This document shows positions 1 through 7,384 of a stretch of 20,631 bases of DNA, piece by piece. Source of the stretch: a virus. How positions within the stretch are numbered: position 1 is the stretch's first letter; every line of letters begins with the position of its first letter. Location of the stretch: the IMG/VR virus record IMGVR_UViG_3300026367_000024, positions 1 through 20,631 of that record; one strand, given 5' to 3'. The notes under the pieces were generated by a model, which saw nothing but the letters and a program-made list of their open reading frames with translations, was not told the DNA's origin and did no database searches. The position numbers were made by a program, and so were the translations under genes.

Positions 1-170
1 AAGGTTGACGTTAGGTTGAGTCGTAAGGTCAACCTGCCCACCTACGGTTGTAAACCACTTCAATGCTGCAAAGCTAAGTTTAAAATTCCTAACCAAGGGT
101 GTGTGGGGTTTAGAGGAGTAAGTCCAGTTTCCACCCAACTTAATCCCCGTCCTTCTGGACGGGTAGTTAG
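1..170 (+). ncRNA. Structured segment resembling the 3' end of a TnpB guide (omega) RNA
   Basis: Three nested structures are visible. An 8-bp inverted repeat AGGTTGAC/GTCAACCT pairs 2-9 with 28-35. GGGTG at 97-101 can pair with CACCC at 132-136. A perfect 7-bp GC-rich hairpin CCCGTCC-TTCT-GGACGGG lies at 146-163. An AATCCCC-type lead-in followed by a GC-rich hairpin, after a GAGGAG stretch (113-118), resembles from memory the right end and omega-RNA scaffold of IS200/IS605 TnpB elements. There is no T-run after the hairpin, so it is not an ordinary terminator on either strand. The tnpB gene, if present, would lie on the + strand before the window. Other possibilities are a phage regulatory RNA or a recombination site. 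The family call is inference. Confidence 0.33.
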
Positions 171-214
171 TGGCTACTTTATGAAACGGAAAATCAAAGG
201 TCTGCGCTGACATG

Positions 215-3200
215 TTATAGGTCCCCCATACTGACTCGTTTAATTAATTGTTTGGTGGCCCCGTTACGCATCACGTCATCATTGATAACAGCCAGTATAT
301 CACTCTTACCCATGGCCTGAGGCCTAGAGGTTTCATTGACAACGTAGACGTTGACTTCTTTTTTACTGTCATCCATCCCACGAGCCCCAAGGTTAACTGA
401 CCCCATACTTTGCTGCAGGGAGTTTGTGTTGGGGTCAAGAGAGTTAAGTCCCCTCACAGTATCAACACCAAGTGCTTGAACTGCAGCTCTACGCAGAACA
501 AACTCTCCCTTAGCAACATGGGCTAGGCTAGAGTCTCTTTGGGTTCTACCTGCGGTGATTAGTCCTCCGGTGGCATAACGCCCAGCGATTTGTAGCCCAC
601 CCTGATAGACACGCATTCCCCCCCCGTCAGGCCCAATAGTTGGCGAGCCAGCCCCATCAGCAGTCCCCCCAGCAAGACCAAACCCCGCACTTAGGATGTA
701 AGACATAAGTTGGTTAGCCGCCACTCGAGCCGCCATACTTGCTAAATCACCTAAGAAGCCCAGTAAAAAGTTCCTAGCGGCATCACTTGCGCTAGTTGAT
801 CCGTCTACAAAGCTTGCAAAAGCTGATCCGAAAGAGTCACCCATGGTCTTGGCGCTTTCAGTTAGGCTTGAGAACAATTCTCCCAATCCATCATAACCCT
901 CGTAGTAAGCTTCTAACTCACCCAGAGAAAAGTTAAGCCCGTTAGCCACACCTTGACCTAGGTTGCCTGAAGCGTTAGGGCTAGTCGGCCCGACCTGTGA
1001 TCCTGAGGCAGTTTGATACCCAGTCCCATTCACGGCTGCAGCAGCCCTAAGTTGGTCGTCTGACATGAAACCACTTCGTTCCCGTCTAAGTTGTATCTGC
1101 TCAACGTTGTTATCGAAAGTGTTATTCGCTTTCTCGACACCCAACTCATCAATCCTAAGGTTCAGGTCAATGATCTTTTGGGTTACGTCCAGTTGTTCCT
1201 TAGTGAGTTTGTCTAAGTCAGTTTTCACGTCACTGTTGCTACGCCCATCAAGGGACGTGAGCTCTTGCTTAAGTAACGCTTGGAGTTTGGCTTGCTTAGC
1301 AAACTGGGACTCTAAGTTCTTAATCTCTTGTTGTGTTTTGGCAATCTGGTTGTCAGAAATTTTAGACTGAGTATTCCCCAAGTTCATCAAGGGGGTTAAC
1401 CGCCTAGAGTTCACGATCCCAGCGTCTCCAGTGAAGCGTGATTCTACCTTCACCTTTTGCTTGAGACGAAGGTCTTCAAGGTCATAGGAAATCAACTCGC
1501 TTTGGGCTAGGCTAAAAGCGTTGTCGATTTCCAACATACGCTCCTTCATAAACATCCTAAGGGCCTTAGCCAACTCTTTGTCAGTAATCTTTGAGTCTTT
1601 GGTAAGTCCTTCAAAATCCCCTGCTAACAGTCGGTCATAAATACCAATGTACTCGCCTTGTTGGGCACCCACTCGGGTATTAGCCCTCTGCTCATTCGCT
1701 AGAGCGTACCCACTCTCAGCAGTTATCAGGGTTTCGGACCCCTTATCACTGGAGAAAAGAGTTTGCCCAAGCGTTAAGGTGTACTTCTGAGCAATGATAG
1801 TGGCAATTTCTTCCGTCAGCTTGACAACCTTCTCAGCATTTAGGGTGTCCCCACGTTCGGCTTCCAAGTCCTTTTGTTTAGTTGCTAACTGTTTTAGTTG
1901 AGCCTCAGTCTCAGCATCGAGCACAACCTTAGCTTTAGGTTTAACCGTGTCTAAAAGAGCTTTGATACCAGCATCTAGGGCATTTAGTTGAGGCTCAAGA
2001 TACGTGTTGGAAAGCCCAACCCCCTCTGTGGATTTAAGTTTAATATCCCTAGCGCTAAGGGCTAACTCAAACTCAGCTTTCATCTTCTCCCGGTAAAGAT
2101 CGGCCTCTTTTTGGAACTCTAAAAGCTGGTCGTAAATAACCTTTGAGGTTTCAGGATCAGACGTATTGGCACTGGCCTGTGCAAGCCCCTGCAGTTTAGC
2201 CGTTTGCTCATTATTCCGTTGGATAAGGTCACTGGTGAACTGAGTCTCCAGTATGGTATTGGTCTCCAAACGTTTCTGTTCTAAACTCGGTCCACCATTG
2301 GGCCCCGGGAGATTGTTCCGTACATCCAACGCAGAAATTTGTCCTTGTTGGGTGACAACTATGAGTTCGTCCAGTTTCTTTAACGCACCAGCAAGGAGTT
2401 CTTTTTGGTCTTCATTAACACTCGCACTATCGGCTATACGCTTGAACTCAGAATATAGTTGACGGTAGGATGCTTCTGCAGATTTATAGGCTCCTTCCGC
2501 GCTAGGGGACTTAATATCAATGGCGGTAACTTGAGCTTGGAGGTCTTGGAATTTTTTAGAGTTCCCCCCAGAGCCAATACTGTTTAAGAACTCAAAGTCT
2601 TGGGTGTTAAGACTACTTGAGTATTGCCCTGTTTGATAAGTTTGGTATTTCTGAGTCCCAGCAACAAATTTATCCACGTAGGAGTCGTTACGTCCGAAAC
2701 CCTGCTTTGTCCGAGCCTTGGCCAAGTCTTCAGTTTGGGCCACGAGTTTAGGGGACAGTCGTAATATCTCAGCGTTAGTTAACCCTCTGAACTTTTTAAG
2801 CCCAGCAACTAAGTCCTCAAAAGACGTTGTGCTTTCGTTTAGGTAAAACCCAAATTCTTTAAACTCACTGTTGATGGCGCGGATCTGTTTTTTAAGTTCC
2901 TCCGAACCAGCCTCCCCAGACAAAACTGGTTGGCGCTCGAAGATCTTAATGAACGTCGCAGAGAGTTTTTTATTCAAATCCTCTTGCCTACTTCGGGCAG
3001 AGAACGTTTCACTCAACGCTCCTTGAGCAGCATCAGCCCCAGCGGTCTCAAACTTATTTTTAAAGAAGCTGTAACCTAAGGTAGCCACAGCCCCCACTAA
3101 GATAGCTGCCCAGCCTCCAGCAGAAGCTACTACAGCTATAACTCCACGAACTAACCCCGATGTACCCATACGGGCTAGAAACCCGCCTGAGGCCCCTCCA

Positions 3201-4987
3201 AGAGCACTCCCGCCAGCACTAGTTACTGCCGCCCCAGTAGCTAAGGCTTTGGCCCTAGCTATGATCCCTGAGTCAGTGGAGAATACCTTTCTCAGACTGT
3301 TTAAGTTGCGGAAAAGTCTAACCCCTAAATACGTACTCAGTAAGGTCCCGAGAATGGGTAACCCCACGCCCAACTCTTTAATTTTAGAAATTAAGTCTCC
3401 TACTACCGATAGGGTAGCGGTCAGCAATTTTAGTGTGGGTTCAAAGGCTTCATACGCAACTGATTTAGCAATGGAGCCGAACTTGGCCCATTGGTTTGAC
3501 AAGGCTTCCATTTGGACTGCGTTAGCTTTAGTTGCTGCGCCACCAATCTCCATTTTCTTGGCAATGTCGTTAGCCACATCAATGTTGTTCACGAAGGCTG
3601 AAAACGCTGCCCCGGCTCTTACTTCCATGGTTCTCATGGCGTCAGTAACCGTAAAGCCTCCGTTGGCTAAGTTGGTCATTACACCAATGAGGCCGTGGGT
3701 TTTAAGGTCGATTTGGTCTAACCCAATACCAAGATTAGCAAGGGTAGACGTCAAACCTTCACTGGGTTTTTGTAACGCAATTAGGATCTGTCGTAAACCA
3801 GTACCCAGCGTGGAGCCGCTTCGGATACCAGAGTTAGCCATGGCTGCTAGTGTAGCCACAGTCTCTTCAAAGCTGACGTTTGATTGAGCAGCGATGTTAC
3901 CCGCGTACTGCAGACCAAGGCTCAACTTGTCCAAGTTAAGTTTTGAACTGTTGATGGCAACAGTCATCTTGTCCGTAACATCCGGGAGCTGGTTCGCTGA
4001 CTTGTTATAAACCCCTAAGGTACTTGTTGCCAAGTCCACAGCATTTTTAAGGTCCGTACCCACAGCCGTGGCGAACAGGGTGATGGACTCTAAAGAGGTC
4101 GCAATCTGGTCTTTACCAAAACCTGCCTGTGCCATAGTAGTCGCGGCTGCAGCTACTTCTACTGCAGTGAATTTAGTAGCCTCAGACACAGAGATAATGC
4201 TCTTAGTGAGCCCGGCCATTTCTGTATTGGTTAAAGCCGCAATGGATTGGAGCTGCTTTAAGGACTTATCTAATTCAACAATAAAGTTCCCGGTACTGTA
4301 ACCCGCCCCGACAGCTCCACCGATCAAAGCGTAGTTTCTAACGAGCGTCGCTTGGTTACGAAGCAGTGAGGCTCCTTGGTCTTGGTTACGGGCAAGCATA
4401 GCCTTTTCACGATTGACCGCAGTCTTTTGTTGGAAACTTTTAGCGGAGGCTACATCGGCAACTGGGCTCCCTGAGGATTTATTGGCGGTGTTGTTGGTCA
4501 GCGCTGCTTGTCGGGCTTTACCCTTATCGACTACCGCTGCTCTGTCCTCTGCCTTAGCCTGTTTCTCCTTAGCCCTTGCAAAGGCATTTATCTTAGTCGT
4601 ACCAGTAGCCAACCCATCGTTTAAGTTTTTAAGCGCTTGGGCAGCAGCCGCAGCCTTAGGGCCACCGATTTTTGCAATCTGGTTAACTACCCCAGATAGC
4701 TCAGTTTGAAACGCTTTAGTAATGGTGCCGAGTTGCTTTTGCTCATCCTTAAGGAGTCTCTGGGTGCGAACATTCGCTAACCCGTAGGCTGTCCCGTCAA
4801 CGCCCTTATTGGTCGTGTAGGAGGTACCTTTAGGGCCCGTGATGCCAGCCATGTTCTTTTCTATGGCAGCCGTGACCCTTTGCAGCTCTCGGTATTTTTT
4901 AAGTATAGCTTCAGCGTCACTTTTAATCTTCGAGTCCATGCGTAAACTGAGCAGGACCGTTTCAATATCCGAGGCGTTGGTACTCAT
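215..4987 (-). CDS. Tail tape-measure protein (TP901 type)
   Basis: This 1590-aa protein sets tail length and is packed in the tail tube until DNA ejection. The N-terminal ~200 residues are Ala/Lys/Gln-rich and probably helical. Residues ~210-470 carry the TP901-family tape-measure core, recognisable by a TTMAQAGFGKDQI segment and by the STLGVYNKS and AMANSGIRSGSTLGTGLRQIL stretches. A hydrophobic segment near residues 615-645 (IAVVASAGGWAAILVGAV) could cross a membrane during DNA delivery. The middle is Gln/Glu/Lys-rich and coiled-coil-like. Near residue 1475-1505 lies the GGLITAGRTQ...HVAKGEFVLRR segment common in tape-measure C-termini. The ATG at 4987 is preferred to the TTG two codons upstream because GGAA lies 8-9 nt before the ATG. 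That ribosome site overlaps the stop codon of the chaperone frame, so translation is probably coupled. At about 0.15 nm per residue, a tail near 240 nm is expected. Confidence 0.95.
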   Translation of the reverse strand: MSTNASDIETVLLSLRMDSKIKSDAEAILKKYRELQRVTAAIEKNMAGITGPKGTSYTTNKGVDGTAYGLANVRTQRLLKDEQKQLGTITKAFQTELSGVVNQIAKIGGPKAAAAAQALKNLNDGLATGTTKINAFARAKEKQAKAEDRAAVVDKGKARQAALTNNTANKSSGSPVADVASAKSFQQKTAVNREKAMLARNQDQGASLLRNQATLVRNYALIGGAVGAGYSTGNFIVELDKSLKQLQSIAALTNTEMAGLTKSIISVSEATKFTAVEVAAAATTMAQAGFGKDQIATSLESITLFATAVGTDLKNAVDLATSTLGVYNKSANQLPDVTDKMTVAINSSKLNLDKLSLGLQYAGNIAAQSNVSFEETVATLAAMANSGIRSGSTLGTGLRQILIALQKPSEGLTSTLANLGIGLDQIDLKTHGLIGVMTNLANGGFTVTDAMRTMEVRAGAAFSAFVNNIDVANDIAKKMEIGGAATKANAVQMEALSNQWAKFGSIAKSVAYEAFEPTLKLLTATLSVVGDLISKIKELGVGLPILGTLLSTYLGVRLFRNLNSLRKVFSTDSGIIARAKALATGAAVTSAGGSALGGASGGFLARMGTSGLVRGVIAVVASAGGWAAILVGAVATLGYSFFKNKFETAGADAAQGALSETFSARSRQEDLNKKLSATFIKIFERQPVLSGEAGSEELKKQIRAINSEFKEFGFYLNESTTSFEDLVAGLKKFRGLTNAEILRLSPKLVAQTEDLAKARTKQGFGRNDSYVDKFVAGTQKYQTYQTGQYSSSLNTQDFEFLNSIGSGGNSKKFQDLQAQVTAIDIKSPSAEGAYKSAEASYRQLYSEFKRIADSASVNEDQKELLAGALKKLDELIVVTQQGQISALDVRNNLPGPNGGPSLEQKRLETNTILETQFTSDLIQRNNEQTAKLQGLAQASANTSDPETSKVIYDQLLEFQKEADLYREKMKAEFELALSARDIKLKSTEGVGLSNTYLEPQLNALDAGIKALLDTVKPKAKVVLDAETEAQLKQLATKQKDLEAERGDTLNAEKVVKLTEEIATIIAQKYTLTLGQTLFSSDKGSETLITAESGYALANEQRANTRVGAQQGEYIGIYDRLLAGDFEGLTKDSKITDKELAKALRMFMKERMLEIDNAFSLAQSELISYDLEDLRLKQKVKVESRFTGDAGIVNSRRLTPLMNLGNTQSKISDNQIAKTQQEIKNLESQFAKQAKLQALLKQELTSLDGRSNSDVKTDLDKLTKEQLDVTQKIIDLNLRIDELGVEKANNTFDNNVEQIQLRRERSGFMSDDQLRAAAAVNGTGYQTASGSQVGPTSPNASGNLGQGVANGLNFSLGELEAYYEGYDGLGELFSSLTESAKTMGDSFGSAFASFVDGSTSASDAARNFLLGFLGDLASMAARVAANQLMSYILSAGFGLAGGTADGAGSPTIGPDGGGMRVYQGGLQIAGRYATGGLITAGRTQRDSSLAHVAKGEFVLRRAAVQALGVDTVRGLNSLDPNTNSLQQSMGSVNLGARGMDDSKKEVNVYVVNETSRPQAMGKSDILAVINDDVMRNGATKQLIKRVSMGDL

Positions 4988-5000
4988 CGTCAATTTCCTT
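4985..5000 (-). promoter_or_regulatory. Start-site motif, tape-measure copy
   Basis: On the minus strand this reads AAGGAAATTGACGATG, combining a Shine-Dalgarno, the conserved TTGACG and the ATG. The AA/GG end overlaps the TAA (4999-5001) of the upstream chaperone frame. Confidence 0.7.
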
Positions 5001-5361
5001 AATTGTTAGCGAACACTGAATTAAACATGCTCACGGCTTCATTGTAGTTCTGAGGTTCTTGGGTCTTTTCAGGCTCTCCCCCGAATGCCATAGAGACGAC
5101 TTTTGCAAGATTCTCTAAGCCTTGTTCTAGGACCGCACACTCAAAACCAACGTTTACTTTTAGTACCACCTGAATATCACGATGGGAGTGAGACCAAAAG
5201 AAAATATCCAACCGACTCGGAGGGATCTTTGTAGCCATGAAGAGTTTTTCTTCAAGGTCTAGTTTTACGTACCAGCCACGGAAGACTCCGAAATCGTCTG
5301 AATTTTTTCCATCATCCTTATTCGACCCTGATTTCTCCGCATCAGAGCTTGTATAAAAAAA
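4999..5361 (-). CDS. Tail assembly chaperone, frameshifted T part (gpT-like)
   Basis: This is the -1 reading frame of the tail chaperone pair, the counterpart of the T part of lambda gpG-T. It is open from just after a TGA at 5362-5364 to the TAA at 4999-5001, and overlaps the upstream G-like gene by about 97 nt. An ATG exists at 5238 (MATKIPPSRLDIFFWSHS), but no convincing ribosome site precedes it. The frame upstream of this ATG reads NSDDFGVFRGWYVKLDLEEK and is open into the G gene. Expression by -1 frameshift is therefore the best explanation, giving a fusion of about 219 aa (5657 to 4999). Position between tail tube and tape measure fits the chaperone that escorts the tape measure during tail assembly. 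No sequence motif for T is recognised; the assignment rests on position, frame and slippery sites. Confidence 0.75.
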   Translation of the reverse strand, partial: FFYTSSDAEKSGSNKDDGKNSDDFGVFRGWYVKLDLEEKLFMATKIPPSRLDIFFWSHSHRDIQVVLKVNVGFECAVLEQGLENLAKVVSMAFGGEPEKTQEPQNYNEAVSMFNSVFANN

Positions 5362-5657
5362 TCAATTATATGACTCTGGGCCCACTCAAGTATTTCCCAA
5401 ACAGCATCAATCTCTAGCATGTCTACGGTGATAAGGGAGGGTATTACTGGCCGACCTTTTTCGTCTCGGTCACAGACAAGCTCATTTAGAATGGCGAGTT
5501 GCAGATCAGGGTTAGAGTAAAGCAATTCGAGTTGTTCTATCTCTTGGAAGTAGCCACTGAGAATGTTCAGCAAGCCAAAGCTCATAAAGATTTCTTTACT
5601 CTTATCTTGGGCAGTGATGGTGAAATGGGTAACAGGCTTTTCTTTTTCTTGTGTCAT
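5265..5657 (-). CDS. Tail assembly chaperone, gpG-like
   Basis: This 130-aa protein lies between the tail tube and tape-measure genes, the place of lambda gpG, whose -1 frameshift product G-T binds the tape measure and recruits tube subunits. It reads MTQEKEKPVTHFTITAQDKS at the N-terminus and is otherwise helical, with LSGYFQEIEQLELLYSNPDL and VWEILEWAQSHIIDFFIQAL stretches. The start is the ATG at 5657 inside the GGAAATTGACGATG motif. Two slippery sites occur in its 3' part, a U7 run at 5355-5361 and an A6 run at 5303-5308. Both open into the -1 frame that continues to 4999. It is separated from the tail-tube gene by an intrinsic terminator, which should keep its level below that of the tube protein. 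Confidence 0.8.
   Translation of the reverse strand: MTQEKEKPVTHFTITAQDKSKEIFMSFGLLNILSGYFQEIEQLELLYSNPDLQLAILNELVCDRDEKGRPVIPSLITVDMLEIDAVWEILEWAQSHIIDFFIQALMRRNQGRIRMMEKIQTISESSVAGT
5303..5308 (-). promoter_or_regulatory. Second candidate -1 slippery run (A6)
   Basis: The mRNA reads GG AAAAAA UU, with zero-frame codons GAA AAA AUU. Slippage of the Lys tRNA on AAA by -1 leads into AAU and the open T frame. It is 12 codons before the zero-frame stop, a typical distance, but it is not a perfect X_XXY_YYZ heptamer. Confidence 0.4.
5355..5361 (-). promoter_or_regulatory. Candidate -1 slippery heptamer U_UUU_UUU
   Basis: Zero-frame codons are GAU UUU UUU AUA, so the run is in the correct phase for tandem -1 slippage (X_XXY_YYZ with all U). 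The -1 frame is closed by UGA immediately upstream (5362-5364) and open from here to 4999, so the overlap begins exactly at this run. Confidence 0.55.
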
Positions 5658-5668
5658 CGTCAATTTCC
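5655..5668 (-). promoter_or_regulatory. Start-site motif, gpG-like copy
   Basis: It reads GGAAATTGACGATG on the minus strand, identical over 14 nt to the tape-measure and capsid copies. Confidence 0.7.
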
Positions 5669-5693
5669 AGTTTGTAGTTTTGTGTTTTAATCC

Positions 5694-5719
5694 AAAAAAA
5701 GCTCCCGGGGGAGCTTTTT
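5694..5719 (-). terminator. Intrinsic terminator after the tail-tube gene
   Basis: GCTCC (5701-5705) pairs with GGAGC (5710-5714) around a CGGG loop. The stem is extended by A/T pairing of the flanks: seven A at 5694-5700 and five T at 5715-5719. Read leftward it ends in seven U, so it should end or attenuate the transcript after the tail-tube stop at 5739. It may work in both directions. It probably lowers chaperone and tape-measure expression relative to the tube protein. Confidence 0.85.
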
Positions 5720-5738
5720 AAGGGTACCGCTCGTAGTC

Positions 5739-6551
5739 TTAGACTAACGCTGATTTCACAGTATCAAGCAAGAGTTTTGCTGAGTGACCAGAGAAATCCG
5801 CATAAAAGTCTTCGCCAGCGAATAGTTTTAATGGGGTGAACTCGAAAGGAATGTTGTTAAAGTTATCGGTTGAAAACGATAAGTTCAAACCAGACGTGAT
5901 ACGGATTTTTGGATACAACAATGTTACCCAAGTACCATCCGCTAACTGGCCGCTAACCTTACAGGCTAAGTCAGTATCACCTTCAGTAGATCCAATTTCA
6001 AGTACGTTAACCGCTGAGATAACCGTCCCAATAGCTAAGCTGCCTGTGAAGCTTGGGTCTAATTGAATATCAATATCCCCTGTAGATTGACCAGTAGCAT
6101 CTACAACTTTAGCCAACAAGATGTTGTTGTTGCTGGGTTGGCGCACCATAACAAAACCACCATTAACTATGGTCTGAAGTGTAGCGGGTACGGTAGCTAC
6201 TAGTGTGAAAGCCCCAGCAGTACCAGTAGATACAGCGGTCAATACCCATGGATCACCGGTAGTTGGTACAAGGCTAGCACCGGATAAACCAAGAGCGTAG
6301 CTCATATTCTTCGCGGTGTACTCGTACATTTCAAATGTTGCGCGAGTTGTTGAACCAGTAGTCATCGTGAAGATGATTTCATTAGTTCGTCCACCTGTTA
6401 AGTCAGTACGGGATTTACTGGCTTCACTGGTGAAGTTTTTAACTAGGCCTACACTGTGTGTGTCGGGGTTTAAATCATACAATTCTGCACGGGGGCCAAT
6501 CATTACTGTGGCTACGCCTAGCATAAATTTATTACTTTTAGCTTCACTCAT
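5739..6551 (-). CDS. Major tail tube protein
   Basis: This 270-aa protein is assigned as the tube subunit that polymerises around the tape measure. It is rich in beta-strand, Thr, Gly and Ser, without Cys clusters or membrane segments apart from ordinary hydrophobic strands. The N-terminus MSEAKSNKFMLGVATVMIGP, followed by a VKNFTSEASKSRTDLTGGRTNEIIF segment, resembles tail tube proteins of siphoviruses with TTTT-type beta-barrels. Its position (tail terminator before, chaperones after) and its own downstream terminator fit a highly expressed structural protein. The ATG at 6551 lies in a GGAATTGACGATG motif; the in-frame TTG two codons earlier is not needed. An alternative would be another tail-tube-associated protein, but no other tube candidate exists here. 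Confidence 0.82.
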   Translation of the reverse strand: MSEAKSNKFMLGVATVMIGPRAELYDLNPDTHSVGLVKNFTSEASKSRTDLTGGRTNEIIFTMTTGSTTRATFEMYEYTAKNMSYALGLSGASLVPTTGDPWVLTAVSTGTAGAFTLVATVPATLQTIVNGGFVMVRQPSNNNILLAKVVDATGQSTGDIDIQLDPSFTGSLAIGTVISAVNVLEIGSTEGDTDLACKVSGQLADGTWVTLLYPKIRITSGLNLSFSTDNFNNIPFEFTPLKLFAGEDFYADFSGHSAKLLLDTVKSALV

Positions 6552-6561
6552 CGTCAATTCC
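6549..6561 (-). promoter_or_regulatory. Start-site motif, tail-tube copy
   Basis: It reads GGAATTGACGATG on the minus strand, one A shorter between GGA and TTGACG than the capsid copy. Confidence 0.7.
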
Positions 6562-6586
6562 TCATTAATAGGTTACAATAGATACC

Positions 6587-6615
6587 TTGTAGATATCCGT
6601 AACAGTGTGCATAAA
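6587..6615 (+). promoter_or_regulatory. Possible rightward promoter for the small embedded gene
   Basis: TTGTAG (6587-6592) and CATAAA (6610-6615) are separated by 17 nt. Transcription would start close to the ATG at 6622, giving a nearly leaderless mRNA. This fits the absence of a Shine-Dalgarno. The match is weak. Confidence 0.25.
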
Positions 6616-6621
6616 TCAAAA

Positions 6622-6936
6622 ATGAAATTACATCCTATCCTAATGCGTAGCCCAGAAGCTCTTGTGGAGCTTGCGGATCGTGCCCAACACTTGGGGAATA
6701 CAACCTCAGAGAGGTTAACGACCCTTGTCAGACATTTTTTCAATACTGGGTGTAAGGTCCCTGACTTATCAGGATTCCCTTACGATAGCCCCAGTAAAGC
6801 TTTTACCCTTAGATTTACCCGAGAAGACCTAAAGTTATTAAAGGGCTTCTCTCAATCCAAGTTATATACCAGACAACAGGCAGTACATGTAGCTGTTTTT
6901 AGTTCTCTACTCGATATGGGGCTCACCCAGAAATAA
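6622..6936 (+). CDS. Putative tandem ribbon-helix-helix-like small protein, opposite to the operon
   Basis: This 104-aa protein is the only rightward gene inside the leftward morphogenesis operon. Two similar units are visible. Residues ~5-43 (ILMRSPEALVELADRAQHLG...LVRHFFNTG) and ~61-100 (FTLRFTREDLKLLKGFSQSK...FSSLLDMG) both show a short strand followed by two helices, with E12/E68, L14/L70, L17/L73 and T27/T83 in register. This pattern resembles ribbon-helix-helix DNA-binding proteins, fused in tandem. It suggests a DNA- or RNA-binding regulator, but no function is proven. The open frame extends further upstream antisense to the tail-tube gene. I chose the first ATG outside that gene, though GTG 6607 or ATG 6643 are possible. 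It ends 14 nt inside the tail-terminator gene, tail to tail. Confidence 0.6.
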   Translation: MKLHPILMRSPEALVELADRAQHLGNTTSERLTTLVRHFFNTGCKVPDLSGFPYDSPSKAFTLRFTREDLKLLKGFSQSKLYTRQQAVHVAVFSSLLDMGLTQK

Positions 6937-7384
6937 CTGAGAACTGAATACCGATAGATTGGTAGGTCCGGGCGGTTGACGTATTATCAACAGGTAGTAA
7001 TTGAGTTTGCCCATGAACGAGTAAGTACCCCAGTTTTTCACCCGTTTGGTTATCCACAAATCCAATCTCATTAGCCAGCGGTTGGCACAAGTCAAACAAG
7101 TAGTTGATGTAGGCCGTTATCCGCTCATTATTAATATCCGATTGCGTACCACAGGTTAAAACGACTGACCCAGCCGAGAGGATGGTGCTATCGGAGGGGG
7201 AGTTCATTGACAACCCCTCAAAGCCAACCAGATCCCCGTCAGGGGGGAAGGTACTTTGCTCAGCATGGGCATCGAAGTTTATCGGGGTCACTTTGGCCCC
7301 AAACTGTGTACTCAATTCCTGCGCCAAGGTGCTTACGAAAAGCATCACCCCAGTGTAAGTGTTCAGGTAGATATTAGGGGTCAT
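6923..7384 (-). CDS. Putative tail terminator / tail completion protein
   Basis: This 153-aa protein starts with MTPNIYLNTYTGVMLFVSTL and ends QSIGIQFSVISG. A mixed alpha/beta pattern, with a final hydrophobic strand of alternating residues (YQSIGIQFSVI), resembles the gpU-like tail terminator fold that caps the tail tube and joins it to the head. The family call rests mainly on size and on its place between the neck protein and the tail-tube gene. Its ATG overlaps the TGA of the upstream gene as ATGA, so it is probably translationally coupled. Only a weak AAAGG precedes it. Its 3' end overlaps the opposite-strand small gene by 14 nt. Confidence 0.5.
   Translation of the reverse strand: MTPNIYLNTYTGVMLFVSTLAQELSTQFGAKVTPINFDAHAEQSTFPPDGDLVGFEGLSMNSPSDSTILSAGSVVLTCGTQSDINNERITAYINYLFDLCQPLANEIGFVDNQTGEKLGYLLVHGQTQLLPVDNTSTARTYQSIGIQFSVISG

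Noticed and set aside
146-163. Hairpin near the left edge as an intrinsic terminator
   Set aside because: No T-run follows the stem in either direction.
1-210. Rightward open frame from the window edge, ending 4 nt before the tape-measure stop
   Set aside because: It has no visible start or ribosome site, no recognisable domain, and crosses the hairpins of the structured segment; it may still be the tail of a gene from outside.
3249-3887. 212-codon open frame antisense to the tape measure
   Set aside because: It has no promoter, ribosome site or domain and lies wholly within a well-supported gene; it reflects the codon composition of the opposite strand.
4988-4993. TTG as start codon (Met-Thr-Met proteins) for genes with the motif
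   Set aside because: GGAA lies only 1-3 nt before the TTG, too close for initiation, but at a good distance from the ATG two codons later.
6316-6621. Longer N-terminus for the 104-aa rightward protein
   Set aside because: This part is antisense to the tail-tube gene and shows no folded-domain pattern; the ribbon-helix-helix-like part begins after 6622.
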